Assembly (NCBI RefSeq): GCF_902459535.1
Contig: NZ_LR699554.1
Location: 1,240,001 to 1,304,000 of the forward strand
Reading direction: 5' to 3'
Source of the DNA: Paraburkholderia dioscoreae
GTDB lineage: Bacteria > Pseudomonadota > Gammaproteobacteria > Burkholderiales > Burkholderiaceae
DNA length: 64,000 bases
The translations under genes and the position numbers were made by a program. The notes under the pieces are model-generated. The model was given only the letters and a program-made list of their open reading frames with translations. It did no database searches and was not told the origin of the DNA. Shown piece after piece: positions 50,930 to 60,438 of this stretch. The number at the start of each line of letters is the position of its first letter. The first letter of the stretch is position 1.

Positions 50930-51766
50930 ATGAAAAAGATTGCTCTGAGTGGAGCAGGCGGCCAGCTAGGCTCAGTAGTACGCGCTGCGTTGGTCGCGCG
51001 CGGCACGCCGCTGCGCTCGGCCGCGGGCTCGAAGGCCCTCGTGCCGCTCGTGGAAGGCGAGGACGTGATGCACGGCGACCTGCGCGACCCCGCGGTCGTG
51101 GACCGGCTGCTCGAAGGTGTCGACGTTCTGATCCATTTCGCGGGTACGAGCGTGGAGCGTCCGCTGCCCGAGATCATCGAAAACAATCTGCGCGGGCTGG
51201 TCGAAGTGTACGAGGGCGCGCGCCGGCAAGGCGTGCGGCGCATCGTGTTCGCCAGTTCGAATCACGCCATCGGCATGTATCCCGTTACCGAGCATCTCAG
51301 CCTCGACTGCGAACTGCGCCCGGACGGTTTTTACGGCCTGAGCAAGGTGTGGGGTGAAGCGCTGGCGAGAATGTACTGGGACAAGCACGGCATCGAGAGT
51401 GTTTGCGTGCGCATCGGCAGTTGCCTCGAGCGGCCGACCGAGCCCCGCCATCTGAGCACCTGGTTCGGTCATCGCGATCTGCTGCATTTTCTCGACCGTT
51501 GTGTTGAGGCGGAGAACATAGGCTTCCTGACCATCTGGGGCGTGTCGGCCAATACGCGCAGCTGGTGGGACAACAGCGGCGCCGAGCGTCTGGGCTATCA
51601 GCCGGCGCAAAACGCCGAGGTCTACGCCGAAGAAATTCTCGCGCGCCCGAATCCGCTCGACGCGTTGGGCCAGCGCTTCCAGGGTGGCGGCTTTGTGGGC
51701 ATCGATTATTCGCGCGATGACGCCGGCCCGGACGGCCTGGCCGCTTCCGCCACGCGGCCTGTTTGA
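50930..51766 (+). CDS. NAD-dependent uronate dehydrogenase-like SDR enzyme (first of two)
   Basis: A 278-residue extended short-chain dehydrogenase. The nucleotide motif is SGAGGQLG (about 7-14), with VFASSNHAIGMYP and catalytic YGLSK (about Tyr132). The sequence runs parallel to the uronate dehydrogenase at 60439 (same SSNHA, RIGS, QRFQGG blocks) but is clearly diverged. It likely oxidises a hexuronate or related aldose to the aldarolactone. The ATG at 50930 follows AAGGA; it lies 29 bases before an MFS gene and is probably co-transcribed. Confidence 0.82.
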   Translation: MKKIALSGAGGQLGSVVRAALVARGTPLRSAAGSKALVPLVEGEDVMHGDLRDPAVVDRLLEGVDVLIHFAGTSVERPLPEIIENNLRGLVEVYEGARRQGVRRIVFASSNHAIGMYPVTEHLSLDCELRPDGFYGLSKVWGEALARMYWDKHGIESVCVRIGSCLERPTEPRHLSTWFGHRDLLHFLDRCVEAENIGFLTIWGVSANTRSWWDNSGAERLGYQPAQNAEVYAEEILARPNPLDALGQRFQGGGFVGIDYSRDDAGPDGLAASATRPV

Positions 51767-51795
51767 GCGGTCCAGAATTACGAGGAGACGCAGTA

Positions 51796-53088
51796 ATGAA
51801 GATCAAGGGCATCCGCTGGTGGATGGTCAGCCTGGTCGCGGCCGGGCTCATCATCAATTACCTCGCGCGCAATACGCTGTCGGTAGCCGCGCCGACGTTG
51901 ATGAAAGACCTCCACATCACCACGGAGCAGTATTCGCACGTGGTCGTGGCCTGGCAGCTCTGCTATGCATTCATGCAGCCGGTCGCCGGCTATGTGATCG
52001 ACACCATCGGCACCAAGATCGGCTTTGCGGCGTTCGCCCTGGCATGGTCGCTGGCGTGCGCGGCGGCGGCGTGGTCGACCGGCTGGCGCAGCCTCGCGTT
52101 CTTCCGCGGTGTGCTCGGTCTTGCCGAGGCGGCCGGCATTCCGGCCGGCGTCAAGGCGACGAGCGAATGGTTCCCGGCCAAGGAGCGTTCGGTGGCGATC
52201 GGCTGGTTCAACATCGGCTCGTCGATCGGCGCGCTGCTGGCGCCGCCGCTGGTGGTCTGGGCGCTGTTGCATGGCGAGTGGCAGTTGGCCTTTGTGATCG
52301 TCGGCGTGGCCGGGATTATCTGGAGCGTGCTGTGGATGGTGCTCTACAAACATCCGCGCAAGCAGAAGCTGTTGGGCGACGCCGAGCGCGACTACATTCT
52401 CAGCGGCCAGGAAGCAAAGCACAGCGACGCCGGCGCCGCGAAGCGCAGCTGGTTCGCCATGCTCGGCAGCCGCGACTTCTGGGCAATCGGCATTCCGCGC
52501 ATTCTCTCCGAACCGGCCTGGCAGACTTTCAACGCGTGGATTCCGCTGTACATGATGACCGAGCGTCACATGAATCTGAAGGAAGTCGCGTTGTATGCGT
52601 GGATGCCGTTTCTGGCCGCTGACATCGGCTGCGTGCTGGGCGGCTATCTGAGTCCGCTGTTTCACAAGTACGCCAAAGTGTCGCTCTTCACGTCGCGCAA
52701 GATGGTGTTCGTGGTCGGCGCGCTGTGCATGATCGGGCCGGCCTGCGTCGGTCTGGTGGCGAGCCCGTATGCGGCGGTGGCGCTGCTGTGCGTCGGCGGG
52801 TTTGCGCATCAGACCTTGTCGGGTGCGCTGTATGCAATTACGGCCGATATGTTCGGCAAGAATGAAGTCGCTACTGCGACTGGCATGGGCGGCATGGCGG
52901 GCTATCTGGGCGCGGCGGCGTTCACGGCGCTGTTCGGCGTGCTGGTCACGCAGATCGGCTACAGCCCGTTGTTCGTCGTGCTGGCGGTGTTCGACATTAT
53001 CGCGGCGGCGGTGGTGTGCCTGCTGGCGAAAGGCGCCGACAGGACGCCCGAGCCGCGCTGGACGCAGGCGAGCGCGGTGGCCAAGTGA
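51796..53088 (+). CDS. MFS transporter, ExuT-like hexuronate carrier (ACS family)
   Basis: A 430-residue 12-helix carrier of the anion:cation symporter family. NYLARNTLSVAAPTLMKDL in helix 1 and GLAEAAGIPAGVKATSEWFPAKERSVAIGWFN (quoted in part) around helices 4-5 are typical of ExuT/GudP proteins. The GAGGAG ribosome site precedes the ATG at 51796. Following a uronate-dehydrogenase-like gene, it probably imports galacturonate or glucuronate. Confidence 0.88.
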   Translation: MKIKGIRWWMVSLVAAGLIINYLARNTLSVAAPTLMKDLHITTEQYSHVVVAWQLCYAFMQPVAGYVIDTIGTKIGFAAFALAWSLACAAAAWSTGWRSLAFFRGVLGLAEAAGIPAGVKATSEWFPAKERSVAIGWFNIGSSIGALLAPPLVVWALLHGEWQLAFVIVGVAGIIWSVLWMVLYKHPRKQKLLGDAERDYILSGQEAKHSDAGAAKRSWFAMLGSRDFWAIGIPRILSEPAWQTFNAWIPLYMMTERHMNLKEVALYAWMPFLAADIGCVLGGYLSPLFHKYAKVSLFTSRKMVFVVGALCMIGPACVGLVASPYAAVALLCVGGFAHQTLSGALYAITADMFGKNEVATATGMGGMAGYLGAAAFTALFGVLVTQIGYSPLFVVLAVFDIIAAAVVCLLAKGADRTPEPRWTQASAVAK

Positions 53089-53253
53089 GTCACGATCGGG
53101 CTGGCGAGCGACGCCCAGCAGCCGATCAGGGTTTCGCCACCGCGCACCGCTCGGCGAAAACTATTGGGTAAGGGCTGATAGGGCGTGAGGGCAGGCATGG
53201 GCTGTTTTCCTCGAACGACGATGGATCGGCTAGCTCCAACGACCGTCAAAGTT

Positions 53254-53271
53254 TGTTATAGGTCGTCGTAT
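53254..53271 (-). promoter_or_regulatory. Hexuronate-module 18-mer, copy 2 (weak)
   Basis: TGTTATAGGTCGTCGTAT; its complement matches the reference 18-mer at 13 of 18 positions. The weakest copy. Confidence 0.3.
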
Positions 53272-53372
53272 ATCTAGGTTTTCAGATTGGCATTGGCCTT
53301 ACCGCTGGTGGCGGCCACGTAAACCCGAATTCCTCGCCAGACAAGCGTTTCGGTTGCGCGCACATCTCGATA

Positions 53373-53390
53373 TGTTGTAGGATGACCTAT
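53373..53390 (-). promoter_or_regulatory. Hexuronate-module 18-mer, copy 3
   Basis: TGTTGTAGGATGACCTAT; its complement matches the reference at 16 of 18. It ends 30 bases before the aldehyde dehydrogenase start, where a repressor would block transcription. Confidence 0.55.
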
Positions 53391-53419
53391 ATCTTAGGTC
53401 TCTATCCAAGGAATGCGAA

Positions 53420-55003
53420 ATGTCTATCACCGGCGAAATGCTGATCGGTCGCAAAGCGGTACGCGGCGAGGAAGAACCATTGCATGCGTTCAATCCTGTC
53501 ACGGGATCGGACATCGCGGAGCCGGTTTTCGGCAGCGGCTCTGTCGCCCACGTTGGCGAGGCCTGTGAGCTCGCGCGGCAGGCTTTCGATCCGTACCGTC
53601 AGTTGCCGCTGACAGTGCGCGCCGAATTTCTCGAGCGCATCGCCGACGGCATCACGGCATTGGGCGATGCGCTGATCGAGCGGGCGCACCAGGAGTCGGG
53701 CTTGCCAAAGGCGCGTCTCGAAGGCGAGCGCGGCCGCACGACGGGCCAGCTCAAACTGTTCGCGCAAGTCGTACGCGCCGGACAATGGCTCGCCGCCACG
53801 CTCGATTCGCCGCTGCCGGAGCGCAAGCCGTTGCCGCGTTCCGATCTGCGTATGCAGAAGATTCCGCTCGGCCCGGTCGCCGTGTTCGGCGCGAGCAATT
53901 TCCCGCTCGCGTTTTCGGTAGCGGGTGGCGACACCGCCGCGGCGCTCGCGGCCGGCTGCCCGGTGGTGGTGAAGGCGCACCGCGCTCACCTGGGCACCTC
54001 GGAGATGGTCGGACGGGTGATCCAGCGTGTCGCGCAGGAAATGGACTTGCCTGAAGGCGTGTTCTCGCTGATCGTCGGTGCCGGTAACTCTGTGGGGGAG
54101 GCGTTGGTCGCGCATCCGGCGATCAAGGCGGTGGGCTTCACGGGTTCGCGCGCGGGCGGGATCGCGCTGATGCGCGTGGCGGCGGCGCGTGCCGAGCCGA
54201 TTCCGGTCTACGCGGAAATGAGCAGCATCAATCCGGTGTTCCTTCTGCCGAATGCGCTGGCTCAGCGCGGCGAGAGCATCGCGCGTGGCTTCGTCGATTC
54301 GCTGGTGCTCGGCGCCGGTCAGTTCTGTACCAATCCGGGTCTCGCCATTGCAATCGACAGCGACGCGCTCAAGGGCTTCGTTGCAACCGCGTCCGACGCG
54401 CTGAGCGGCAAGCCCGCGCAAACCATGCTGACGTCCGGCATCCATGCCGCTTATGAAGAGGGCGAGGGCAAGCTGGCCGCGACGAGAGGCGTGGAGGCCG
54501 TGGCGCACGGCGTCGAAGGAACCGGCCCGACGCAGGCTCGCGCGGCGCTGTTCGTGACCGATGCGCCGACGTTCCTCGCCACGCCCGCATTGGAAGACGA
54601 AGTGTTCGGCCCGGCGTCGACCATCGTGCGTTGCAGGGACGAGCAGGAAATGCTCACGGTCGCCGAACATTTCGCCGGTCAGTTGACCGCCACGGTGCAG
54701 ATGGACAGCGCCGATTTGCCGGCGGCGAAGAAGCTGGTGCCGATTCTCGAACGCAAAGCCGGCCGGCTTCTGGTGAACGGCTTCCCGACGGGCGTCGAGG
54801 TCTCGCACGCGATGGTGCATGGCGGCCCGTTCCCGGCTACATCCGACAGCCGTGCGACTTCGGTCGGCACGACTTCGATCGAGCGCTTCCTGCGCCCGGT
54901 GTGTTATCAGGATTTCCCGGCCGATCTGTTGCCCGAGGCGCTCGCCGACGGCAACCCGCTGAACCTGTGGCGCCGCCGCGATGGCGAGATCACGCGCAGC
55001 TGA
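53420..55003 (+). CDS. 2,5-dioxovalerate (alpha-ketoglutarate semialdehyde) dehydrogenase
   Basis: A 527-residue NAD(P)-dependent aldehyde dehydrogenase. The catalytic Cys is in GAGQFCTNPG (about 302), with FTGSRAGG and the NFPLAFSVAGGDTAAALAAG cofactor segment. This long ALDH branch, with GEEEPLHAFNP at the N-terminus, contains the enzymes that oxidise 2-oxoglutarate semialdehyde in aldarate and pentose routes. It performs the last step here, feeding 2-oxoglutarate into the TCA cycle. The ATG follows AAGGA; a terminator lies just downstream. Confidence 0.9.
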   Translation: MSITGEMLIGRKAVRGEEEPLHAFNPVTGSDIAEPVFGSGSVAHVGEACELARQAFDPYRQLPLTVRAEFLERIADGITALGDALIERAHQESGLPKARLEGERGRTTGQLKLFAQVVRAGQWLAATLDSPLPERKPLPRSDLRMQKIPLGPVAVFGASNFPLAFSVAGGDTAAALAAGCPVVVKAHRAHLGTSEMVGRVIQRVAQEMDLPEGVFSLIVGAGNSVGEALVAHPAIKAVGFTGSRAGGIALMRVAAARAEPIPVYAEMSSINPVFLLPNALAQRGESIARGFVDSLVLGAGQFCTNPGLAIAIDSDALKGFVATASDALSGKPAQTMLTSGIHAAYEEGEGKLAATRGVEAVAHGVEGTGPTQARAALFVTDAPTFLATPALEDEVFGPASTIVRCRDEQEMLTVAEHFAGQLTATVQMDSADLPAAKKLVPILERKAGRLLVNGFPTGVEVSHAMVHGGPFPATSDSRATSVGTTSIERFLRPVCYQDFPADLLPEALADGNPLNLWRRRDGEITRS

Positions 55004-55042
55004 GTGCCGGGTGATTCGCGATCGGTGATCGTGTGAAATGAA

Positions 55043-55081
55043 AAATGGCCGGGGTCTATTCGATCTCGGCCATTTCTTTTT
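55043..55081 (+). terminator. Terminator after the aldehyde dehydrogenase gene
   Basis: AAATGGCCG (55043-55051) pairs with CGGCCATTT (55067-55075) around a 15-base loop, then C and five T. Forty bases after the stop codon. Confidence 0.8.
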
Positions 55082-55125
55082 GTGTTCACGGCCACCGCGC
55101 GATGACTTCGCGGTGACGAATCGAC

Positions 55126-55869
55126 TCAGCTATTCGCTTCAGCCGCTTCGTTCGCACGCCGCAAGCGCTCGCGGCTGTTGGACAGATGCATGCGCATGGC
55201 CGCGCGCGCGCCTTCCGCGTCGTGCCGGGTGATCGCTTCGAGAATGCTTTCGTGTTCGAGGTTCACGAGCGACAGATACGCGTCCGGTTCCGCGCGCGCA
55301 ATGCCTGCGGAGTCGAGCCGGTTACGCGGAATCAGCGCGCTGCCCATTTGCGTGAGGATATCGACGAAATAGCGGTTGCCGGTAGCGCGTGCCACTGAGA
55401 TATGAAACTGCAGATCGGCGTCGACGCTGTCCAGCCCGTTGTGGCGCGTGGCTTCGATCGCATCGAGCGCGGTGCGCATGCGCGCGAGGTCGTCCGGCTT
55501 GGCGCGCTGGGCGGCCAGCCCCGCGCATTCCGTTTCGAGGCTGATGCGCAGTTCCAGGATCGACAGCACGTCGCGCAAGGTGGTGGCCGGCACCATGTCG
55601 ATGCCCAGTTTTTCGCGCGGCGGTTCCAGCACGAAACTGCCGATACCATGCCGCGTCTCGATGATCTTGCCCGCCTGCAAACGCGAGATGGCTTCACGAA
55701 TGACGGTCCGGCTCACGCTCAGCGTGACCATGAGCTGGGACTCGGTGGGTAGTTTGTCGCCGGGTTTCAAGGCGTTCGACGCAATCTGCTCGGTGACGTA
55801 GCTGACGACGAACTCGGCAAGATTACGAGCGCGTCGTGGCGGTGCCGCGGATGCCAGTGGTGTAGCCAT
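55126..55869 (-). CDS. FadR-subfamily GntR regulator, probable hexuronate/aldarate repressor
   Basis: A 247-residue regulator. The winged helix LPTESQLMVTLSVSRTVIREAISRLQ (about 40-65, quoted in part as PTESQLMVTLSVSRTVIREA) precedes an FCD domain with metal-ligand Asp/His positions (DADLQFHISVA, NLEHESILEAI). The UxuR/ExuR-type branch controls hexuronate genes. It is the only regulator gene in the 50.9-64 kb module, so it is the natural candidate to bind the recurring 18-mer, which has the GT-N6-AC spacing expected for this subfamily. The start is the ATG at 55869. Confidence 0.9.
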   Translation of the reverse strand: MATPLASAAPPRRARNLAEFVVSYVTEQIASNALKPGDKLPTESQLMVTLSVSRTVIREAISRLQAGKIIETRHGIGSFVLEPPREKLGIDMVPATTLRDVLSILELRISLETECAGLAAQRAKPDDLARMRTALDAIEATRHNGLDSVDADLQFHISVARATGNRYFVDILTQMGSALIPRNRLDSAGIARAEPDAYLSLVNLEHESILEAITRHDAEGARAAMRMHLSNSRERLRRANEAAEANS

Positions 55870-56068
55870 CGAAAACGCCCCTCGAATCAGATAGTTGCAG
55901 AGACTTCATGCGTTTGATTATACCGTCGTCTGATGACTGATTATATAGACGCCGAATCATTTTGCGAGCCGGCGTGCGGACTGGCATCGGCGCGCCGTTC
56001 AAGGCGTCTTGCGCCGCAATGGCGGCCAGATCGCACCATCGCGTAGAAGTACGATAACCGCCGCGTGA

Positions 56069-57421
56069 CTAGCGCCGGCGCAGTTCCACCCGCTTGATGT
56101 CTTTGACGATCACGAGATAGCTGAACACCGTGAGCAGCGCGTTGATACCGACGAATACCAGCGCGCCGTTGAACGACCCGGTTTTCGCGACGAGATAGCC
56201 GATCACGATCGGCGTCACGATGCCGGCCACGTTGCCGAACATATTGAAGATCGCGCCGGACAGGCCGAGTGCTTCCTTCGGCGACGTATCGGCGACCACG
56301 GCCCAGCCGAGCGCCCCAATGCCTTTGCCGAAGAACGAGAGCGACATGAGGGCGACGACGACCCAATCGGTCGACACATAATTGCAGCCGATGATGCACA
56401 CCGACAGCAGCATGCCGCCGACAATCGGCACCTTGCGCGCGATCGTGAGCGAATGGCCGCGACGGATCAGCCCGTCGGACAGAATGCCGCCGAGCACGCC
56501 GCCGGAGAATCCGCAGATCGCCGGCAGCGAAGCCACGAGGCCCGCTTGCAGAATGGTCATGCCGCGCGCCTGCACGAGGTAGATCGGAAACCAGGTGAGG
56601 AAGAAGTAGGTCAGCACATTGATGCAGTACTGCGCGAGATAGACACCGAGCAGCATGCGGTTGCTCAGCAGTTGGCGCACCAGAGACCAGCCGCCGGTAT
56701 TTTCGATTCTGTCGATGGCTCGGGCTTTCTTCGGCCCGTTGACCACGCCTCCGCCCTGTTCGATGTACTCCAGTTCGGCGCGCGACACACGTGGATGGTC
56801 GGCGGGGTTCTTCATCACCTTCAGCCAGGTGAGCGCGAGCAGCAATCCCATCACGCCCATCACGACATACACCATGTGCCAGCCGAACGCGTGAGTGAGC
56901 CACGCCATCAACGGCGTAAACACCACGGCGGCGAAGTATTGCGCCGAATTGAAAATGGCCGATGCCGTGCCGCGTTCGTTGGTGGGGAACCAGCTCGCTA
57001 CCACCTTGGCATTGGCGGGGAAGGCCGGCGATTCGGCCGCGCCCATCGCAAAGCGCAGCGCGAACAGCGCGGTGACGGCGGCGGCCGCGCTGCCCAGCAA
57101 GCCGATGGAGCTTTGCAGCAACGTAAATAACGACCAGAAGAAGATGCTCGCCGCGTAGACGCGGCGCGCGTCGAAGCGGTCCAGCAGCCAGCCGGCTGGC
57201 AGTTGCGACAGCACGTACGCCCAGCTGAACGCGGAGAAAATGTAGCCCATGCGGATCGCGTCGAGACCGAACTCGGCTCGCATGGCCGAACCGGTGACCG
57301 ACAGCGTGGCGCGGTCCGCGTAGTTGAAGGTCGTGATCAGAAAGATCAGCAGCAGGATGGCGTAGCGGACTCGGGTGCGCTTCGCGACGTGGGCGGCACT
57401 CGCCGCGCGGCTCATTTCCAT
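56069..57421 (-). CDS. MFS transporter, GudP/GarP-like aldarate carrier
   Basis: A 450-residue 12-helix anion:cation symporter. NYADRATLSVTGSAMRAEFG follows helix 1, and FALRFAMGAAESPAFPANAK with the WFPTNERGTASAIFNSAQY loop marks helices 4-5; all are characteristic of glucarate/galactarate carriers. Start choice: AGGAG abuts a first ATG (57427) but is six bases from the next in-frame ATG (57421), which I use. Same strand as the GntR gene downstream, and separated from kdgD upstream by a terminator. Confidence 0.88.
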   Translation of the reverse strand: MEMSRAASAAHVAKRTRVRYAILLLIFLITTFNYADRATLSVTGSAMRAEFGLDAIRMGYIFSAFSWAYVLSQLPAGWLLDRFDARRVYAASIFFWSLFTLLQSSIGLLGSAAAAVTALFALRFAMGAAESPAFPANAKVVASWFPTNERGTASAIFNSAQYFAAVVFTPLMAWLTHAFGWHMVYVVMGVMGLLLALTWLKVMKNPADHPRVSRAELEYIEQGGGVVNGPKKARAIDRIENTGGWSLVRQLLSNRMLLGVYLAQYCINVLTYFFLTWFPIYLVQARGMTILQAGLVASLPAICGFSGGVLGGILSDGLIRRGHSLTIARKVPIVGGMLLSVCIIGCNYVSTDWVVVALMSLSFFGKGIGALGWAVVADTSPKEALGLSGAIFNMFGNVAGIVTPIVIGYLVAKTGSFNGALVFVGINALLTVFSYLVIVKDIKRVELRRR

Positions 57422-57527
57422 GGTCATCTCCTGAATTTCTTATGCATGGGAGCGGGCTCCCTGGCGTCGAGGCGCCGTCGCGGCGCAACTAGCAGTCGCG
57501 GACCTTGTCGATACATTCGTGCAGCAC

Positions 57528-57559
57528 AAAAACGCCCGGCGACGTTGCCGTGCCGGGCG
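57528..57559 (-). terminator. Terminator after kdgD (minus strand)
   Basis: On the minus strand CGCCCGGC (57559-57552) and GCCGGGCG (57540-57533) form an 8-bp stem followed by five T. It lies 80 bases after the kdgD stop and separates it from the MFS gene. Confidence 0.75.
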
Positions 57560-57637
57560 CTCTTTGCGGTGCCGTTTGCGCGGCCTTCGCTCGCAAGGCC
57601 GCCGGGTGTTGTCTGCGTCCGATGCGCCCCAGCCGGA

Positions 57638-58555
57638 TTACTGCGGACCGAGCGTCTTGATGAGCGCGTCCAGCCTGGCCATTTCTTCTTCCGTCAGATC
57701 GGTCAGCGGCGCGCGGACCGGACCGGCGCTATGGCCGACCAGCTTCGCGCCTGCCTTGACGATGCTGACCGCGTAGCCCGCGCGGCGGTTGCGGATCGCC
57801 AGGTACGGCAGGAAGAATTCGTCGATCAGCTTGCCGACCGTGGCATGGTCGTCCGCGGCGATCGCGCGGTAGAAGTCCATCGCGGTCTTCGGAATGAAGT
57901 TGAACACCGCCGACGAATACACCGGCACGCCGAGCGCCTTGTACGCCGCGGCATACACTTCGGCGGTCGGCAGGCCGCCGAGATACGAGAAACGGTCGCC
58001 AAGGCGGCGGCGGATCGACACCATGTTCTCGATCTCGCCCACGCCGTCCTTGAAGCCGATCAGGTTCGGGCAGCGCTCTGCCAGCCCTTCGAGCATATCG
58101 GCGTTAAGCCTGGAATTCGCGCGGTTGTAAATGATCACGCCCATGTTCGGCACGGACTTGCAGACTTCTTCCGCGTGCGCCGCGATGCCTTCCTGGCAGG
58201 CTTCCGTCAGGTAGTGCGGCATCAGCAGAATGCCGTTTGCGCCATGACGCTCGGCTTCCTGTGCGTAGGCGATCGCGACACGCGTCGGGCCACCCGCGCC
58301 GGCGAGAATCGGCACCTTGCCTTTGCAGACTTCAGCGGCCGTGCGCACGACGTTCGAATAGTCGCTGTGCGTGAGCGAGAAGAATTCGCCCGTGCCGCCG
58401 GCAACGAACAGTGCCGAAGCGCCATAAGGCGCGAGCCATTCCAGGCGCTCGGCATAGGTGTCGGCGCGAAAATCACCTTGTTCGTCGAAGTCGGTAACGG
58501 GGAAGGACAGGAGGCCTTCGGAAACGATCTGCTTCAGTTCCTGCGGTGTCGTCAT
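57638..58555 (-). CDS. kdgD: 5-dehydro-4-deoxyglucarate dehydratase (decarboxylating)
   Basis: A 305-residue DHDPS/NAL-family aldolase-fold enzyme that converts 5-keto-4-deoxyglucarate to 2,5-dioxovalerate, CO2 and water. The Schiff-base Lys is in LIGFKDGVGE (about 195), with the catalytic Tyr in VIIYNRANS and VAGGTGEFFSLT near the N-terminus in place of the pyruvate-binding TT pair. It links GarD to the aldehyde dehydrogenase. Divergent from garD across a 225-base gap with two copies of the shared 18-mer. Confidence 0.93.
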   Translation of the reverse strand: MTTPQELKQIVSEGLLSFPVTDFDEQGDFRADTYAERLEWLAPYGASALFVAGGTGEFFSLTHSDYSNVVRTAAEVCKGKVPILAGAGGPTRVAIAYAQEAERHGANGILLMPHYLTEACQEGIAAHAEEVCKSVPNMGVIIYNRANSRLNADMLEGLAERCPNLIGFKDGVGEIENMVSIRRRLGDRFSYLGGLPTAEVYAAAYKALGVPVYSSAVFNFIPKTAMDFYRAIAADDHATVGKLIDEFFLPYLAIRNRRAGYAVSIVKAGAKLVGHSAGPVRAPLTDLTEEEMARLDALIKTLGPQ

Positions 58556-58619
58556 GATGAGTATCCAGTGCGTCGGGATGGTTCGCGAGTGGTTCGATGG
58601 GTAGAAACGGAGATTTCTT

Positions 58620-58637
58620 ATACGTCATCGTACAACA
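58620..58637 (+). promoter_or_regulatory. Hexuronate-module 18-mer, copy 4 (reference)
   Basis: ATACGTCATCGTACAACA, 65 bases before the kdgD start. Used as the reference for the other copies. Confidence 0.55.
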
Positions 58638-58717
58638 ACAAATCGGCTAACTCAACGATCATTTAGCGGCATAATGCCCGTCATAGGGTAAATACGGAAC
58701 GTCCGCGCAATCTTTCA

Positions 58718-58735
58718 TGTTGTAGGATGACGTAT
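58718..58735 (-). promoter_or_regulatory. Hexuronate-module 18-mer, copy 5
   Basis: TGTTGTAGGATGACGTAT; its complement matches the reference at 17 of 18. It lies 46 bases before garD, in the opposite orientation to copy 4, so each divergent promoter has its own site. Confidence 0.6.
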
Positions 58736-58780
58736 GAATAGTCGGCGCACCAGGCGTGCAGCGCCATAAGGATCGATGCA

Positions 58781-60370
58781 ATGGAACAATCTCCGCTCTA
58801 CATTCGCGTTCACCCCAATGACAATGTCGCGATCGTCGTCAACGACGGCGGCCTGGGCGAGGGCGCCGTATTTCCCGATGGTCTCGCGCTGCGCGAGCGC
58901 GTGCCGCAAGGGCACAAGGTCGCGCTGGCCGATCTGGCCGAGGGCGACGAGGTCATCCGCTATAACGTGGTGATCGGTTATGCGCTCAAGCCGTTGCCGA
59001 AAGGCAGCTGGATCAACGAACACGTGATCCGCATGCCGAGCCCACCGGGGCTCGAGGATCTGCCGATCGCCACGATCAGGGCGCCGGAGATGCCGCCGCT
59101 CGAGGGCTACACGTTCGAGGGCTACCGCAACGCGGACGGCTCGGTCGGCTCGCGCAACATTCTCGCCATCACGACCACGGTGCAATGCGTGGCCGATGTC
59201 GTGCAGCATGCGGTCACCCGCATCAAGGCCGAGTTGCTGCCGAAGTACCCCAATGTCGACGACGTGGTGAGCCTCGGCCACACCTATGGTTGCGGTGTCG
59301 CGATCGACGCGCCCGACGCGATGGTGCCGATCCGCACCGTGCGCAATATCAGCCTGAATCCGAATTTCGGCGGCGAGGTGATGATGGTCAGCCTCGGCTG
59401 CGAGAAGCTGCAGCCGGAGCGCCTGATGCCGCCCGGCACGATTCCGATCGCCGCGGCTGCCAATGTGGCGGAGGTCGCGGACATCGGCGATATCGAGGCT
59501 GATCTGAACGGTGACGTCGTGGTGCTGCAGGACGACGCGCATGTCGGCTTCCAGTCGATGATCGAGTCGATCATGAAAATGGCCGATGGTCATCTGCAGC
59601 GCCTTAACAATCGCCGGCGCGAGACTTGCCCCGCGTCCGATCTGGTGATCGGCGTGCAATGCGGCGGCAGCGACGCGTTCTCCGGACTGACCGCGAATCC
59701 CGCAGTGGGCTACGCGACCGACCTGCTGGTGCGTGCCGGCGCCACGGTCATGTTCTCCGAAGTCACCGAAGTGCGCGACGGCGTCGATCAATTGACGGCG
59801 CGCGCGGCCAACGCGGACGTCGCCGCGGCGATCATCCGCGAGATGCAGTGGTACGACGATTATCTGAAGCGCGGCGGTGCCGATCGCAGCGCCAACACCA
59901 CGCCGGGCAACAAGAAAGGCGGCTTGTCGAACATCGTCGAAAAGGCGATGGGGTCGATCATCAAGTCGGGCAATTCGGCCATTTCCGGCGTGTTGTCGCC
60001 GGGCGAAAAGGTCAGGCAGAAAGGCCTGATTTACGCGGCGACGCCGGCGAGCGATTTCATCTGCGGTACGTTGCAAGTAGCTGCGGGTATCAACCTGCAT
60101 GTTTTCACCACCGGCCGCGGCACACCGTATAGCCTCGCCGAAGTGCCGGTCATCAAGGTCGCGACGCGCTCGGATCTCGCGCGCCGCTGGCATGACCTGA
60201 TGGATATCAACGCCGGCACCATCGCGACCGGCGCGGCGACCATCGAAGACGTGGGCTGGGAACTGTTCCGTCTGATGCTCGACGTCGCCAGCGGCCGCAA
60301 ACAGACCTGCGCGGAAAAACTCAAGCTCCACAATGCATTGGTGCTGTTCAATCCGGCGCCGGTGACCTGA
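58781..60370 (+). CDS. garD: Galactarate dehydratase (GarD/UxaA family)
   Basis: A 529-residue dehydratase. An N-terminal SAF-like domain (about 1-95; DNVAIVVNDGGL) is followed by the UxaA/GarD catalytic region with GSRNILAITTTVQCVADVV, HTYGCGVAID and QCGGSDAFSGLTANPAVGYA. It dehydrates galactarate to 5-keto-4-deoxygluc(galact)arate, the KdgD substrate. AAGGA precedes the ATG at 58781 (an out-of-frame ATG lies at 58776). First gene of an operon with udh and the lactonase. Confidence 0.92.
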   Translation: MEQSPLYIRVHPNDNVAIVVNDGGLGEGAVFPDGLALRERVPQGHKVALADLAEGDEVIRYNVVIGYALKPLPKGSWINEHVIRMPSPPGLEDLPIATIRAPEMPPLEGYTFEGYRNADGSVGSRNILAITTTVQCVADVVQHAVTRIKAELLPKYPNVDDVVSLGHTYGCGVAIDAPDAMVPIRTVRNISLNPNFGGEVMMVSLGCEKLQPERLMPPGTIPIAAAANVAEVADIGDIEADLNGDVVVLQDDAHVGFQSMIESIMKMADGHLQRLNNRRRETCPASDLVIGVQCGGSDAFSGLTANPAVGYATDLLVRAGATVMFSEVTEVRDGVDQLTARAANADVAAAIIREMQWYDDYLKRGGADRSANTTPGNKKGGLSNIVEKAMGSIIKSGNSAISGVLSPGEKVRQKGLIYAATPASDFICGTLQVAAGINLHVFTTGRGTPYSLAEVPVIKVATRSDLARRWHDLMDINAGTIATGAATIEDVGWELFRLMLDVASGRKQTCAEKLKLHNALVLFNPAPVT

Positions 60371-60438
60371 TGGGTCGCCCGATCCGCAGGTTCCGCTTCA
60401 TCACGCCGATCTGATCGCACTCACACCAACATAGAAAC

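Larger units (their letters stand above)
53089..53419. other. Control region before the aldehyde dehydrogenase gene
   Basis: 331 bases with two copies of the hexuronate 18-mer, at 53254-53271 and 53373-53390, the second only 30 bases before the start codon. No gene visible. Confidence 0.5.
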